Shown here in pieces: positions 5,685 to 6,173 of a DNA stretch of 6,173 bases. Every line of letters starts with the position of its first letter. The stretch's first letter is position 1. Origin of the DNA: an uncultured Clostridia bacterium (lineage in GTDB: Bacteria; Bacillota_A; Clostridia; Christensenellales; UBA1242); NCBI GenBank assembly GCA_947629895.1, contig CANRFP010000065.1, positions 1 through 6,173 on the forward strand, read 5' to 3'. The notes under the pieces are model-generated. The model saw only the letters and a list, made by a program, of their open reading frames with translations. It ran no database searches and was not told the origin of the DNA. The translations under genes and the position numbers were made by a program.

Positions 5685-6015
5685 AAGAGGAGAAATATAT
5701 TTTGCCGACCTCAGCCCCGTTGTTGGGAGTGAGCAAGGCGGAACGCGTCCTGTGCTTATTATTCAAAACGATGTTGGCAACAAGTATTCGCCAACAGTGA
5801 TTGTTTCTGCCATAACAAGCCAACTTTCAAAGGCAAAATTGCCAACACATATTGAACTATCTTCACAAGAATATAATTTACCTAAAAATTCTGTGGTGCT
5901 TTTGGAACAAATAAGAACGCTTGACAAAAGGCGCTTGAAAGAAAGAATAACCACCATTGACGATAAAAAAATGAAAGAAATAAACAGAGCACTGTTGATA
6001 AGCTTGGGCTTTTAG
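5668..6015 (+). CDS. mazF: MazF/EndoA-type mRNA endoribonuclease toxin
   Basis: This sequence-specific single-strand ribonuclease belongs to the PemK/MazF family; close relatives in Firmicutes cut mRNA at UACAU-type sites and halt translation when free of antitoxin. Its 115 residues are almost the length of B. subtilis EndoA (116). [20 protein letters not shown] (5-24) and the following [19 protein letters not shown] (25-43) are nearly identical in pattern to EndoA. Arg27 and Thr50 line up with the EndoA catalytic Arg25 and Thr48. LPTHIEL (58-64) and [13 protein letters not shown] (78-90) are also family-typical. No residue loss suggests inactivation. ATG 5668 is chosen because it gives the family N-terminus and has an AGG 4 nt upstream; a TTG at 5656 is in frame but less likely. 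It overlaps the preceding acidic gene by 17 nt, so toxin translation probably depends on that gene. Confidence 0.96.
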   Translation: METIVKRGEIYFADLSPVVGSEQGGTRPVLIIQNDVGNKYSPTVIVSAITSQLSKAKLPTHIELSSQEYNLPKNSVVLLEQIRTLDKRRLKERITTIDDKKMKEINRALLISLGF

Positions 6016-6145
6016 CGCGGGGACAACTATAATTTTTAACGCGGACTGCACGCCCATTGTCATTCGGGTACATTCTTCTGCTGTCATTCTGAGCGCAGCG
6101 AAGAATCTCAGGCGTGCCGGACCGCTAAAATTCGTTTTCCCCGCG
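6016..6145. repeat. GC-richer non-coding segment bounded by an 8-bp inverted repeat
   Basis: Directly after the mazF stop the DNA becomes visibly richer in G and C than the rest of the window. CGCGGGGA (6016-6023) and TCCCCGCG (6138-6145) are perfect inverted repeats enclosing about 114 nt, which include repeat copy C. No gene is seen from 6016 to 6173 on either strand: the minus-strand open frames here are mostly the antisense of mazF. It could be a small non-autonomous repeat element or a structured RNA tail. Eight GC-rich bases can also pair by chance. Confidence 0.3.
6082..6110 (-). repeat. Palindromic dispersed repeat, copy C (inverted)
   Basis: Read on the minus strand, this is the same repeat as copies A and B, matching copy A at 26 of 29 positions when the flanking TGA is included. 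The three differences are core position 4 (C to T), 12 (T to G) and 20 (G to A). Positions 4 and 20 pair with each other in the stem, so C-G has become T-A and the palindrome ATTCT/AGAAT is preserved. The copy lies 66 nt after the mazF stop. A partial match, TGTCATTC at 6058-6065, sits 24 nt upstream and may be the remnant of another copy. Confidence 0.85.
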
Positions 6146-6173
6146 AGCCCCTTTCCGCACCTTGCAAAATCAC

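Noticed and set aside
6016..6173. tRNA or other known RNA gene in the GC-richer tail
   Set aside because: No cloverleaf, T-loop GTTCGA-type sequence or CCA end could be fitted; only the repeat and short inverted ends are visible.

Overview
The window looks like chromosomal DNA from a low-GC Firmicute, most likely an uncultured member of the Clostridia. Supporting signs are AT-rich codon use, strong AGGAG/GGAGA-type ribosome binding sites, a SpoVB-like flippase, a DUF421-DUF4363 pair, a Gram-positive-length RecX and a MazF close to the Bacillus EndoA type. All nine recognised genes lie on the + strand and are tightly packed. No transposase, phage gene, CRISPR array, rRNA or tRNA was seen.

Layout. 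(1) 1-1365 is the 3' part of a SpoVB/MurJ-like lipid flippase, cut off by the window edge. (2) 1406-2526 is a two-gene unit: a DUF421 (YetF-type) membrane protein overlapping a DUF4363 protein by 4 nt. (3) 2527-2746 is an intergenic region with two tandem copies of a short palindromic repeat and then a probable promoter. (4) 2747-5364 is a compact housekeeping operon: serS (seryl-tRNA synthetase), a one-domain yigZ/IMPACT-family gene, recX and acpS, with gaps of 5 and 2 nt and then a 14-nt overlap. (5) 5365-5444 is an AT-rich gap with a perfect 10-bp inverted repeat whose right arm holds a -10-like box. (6) 5445-6015 is a two-gene unit: a very acidic 79-residue protein of no recognised family, overlapping a clear MazF/EndoA endoribonuclease. 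(7) 6016-6173 is a visibly GC-richer, apparently non-coding tail with a third, inverted copy of the repeat.

The best candidate for something undescribed is region 5-6. The toxin has its catalytic residues and near-normal length. The antitoxin slot holds a strongly acidic, apparently helical protein with no visible ribbon-helix-helix DNA-binding domain, and an operator-like inverted repeat lies just upstream. In Bacillus subtilis, acpS also lies just upstream of the mazEF (ndoAI-ndoA) locus. This toxin may therefore be the inherited chromosomal one, with its antitoxin replaced or extremely diverged. The second point of interest is the dispersed palindromic repeat, where one copy carries a compensatory base-pair change relative to another.
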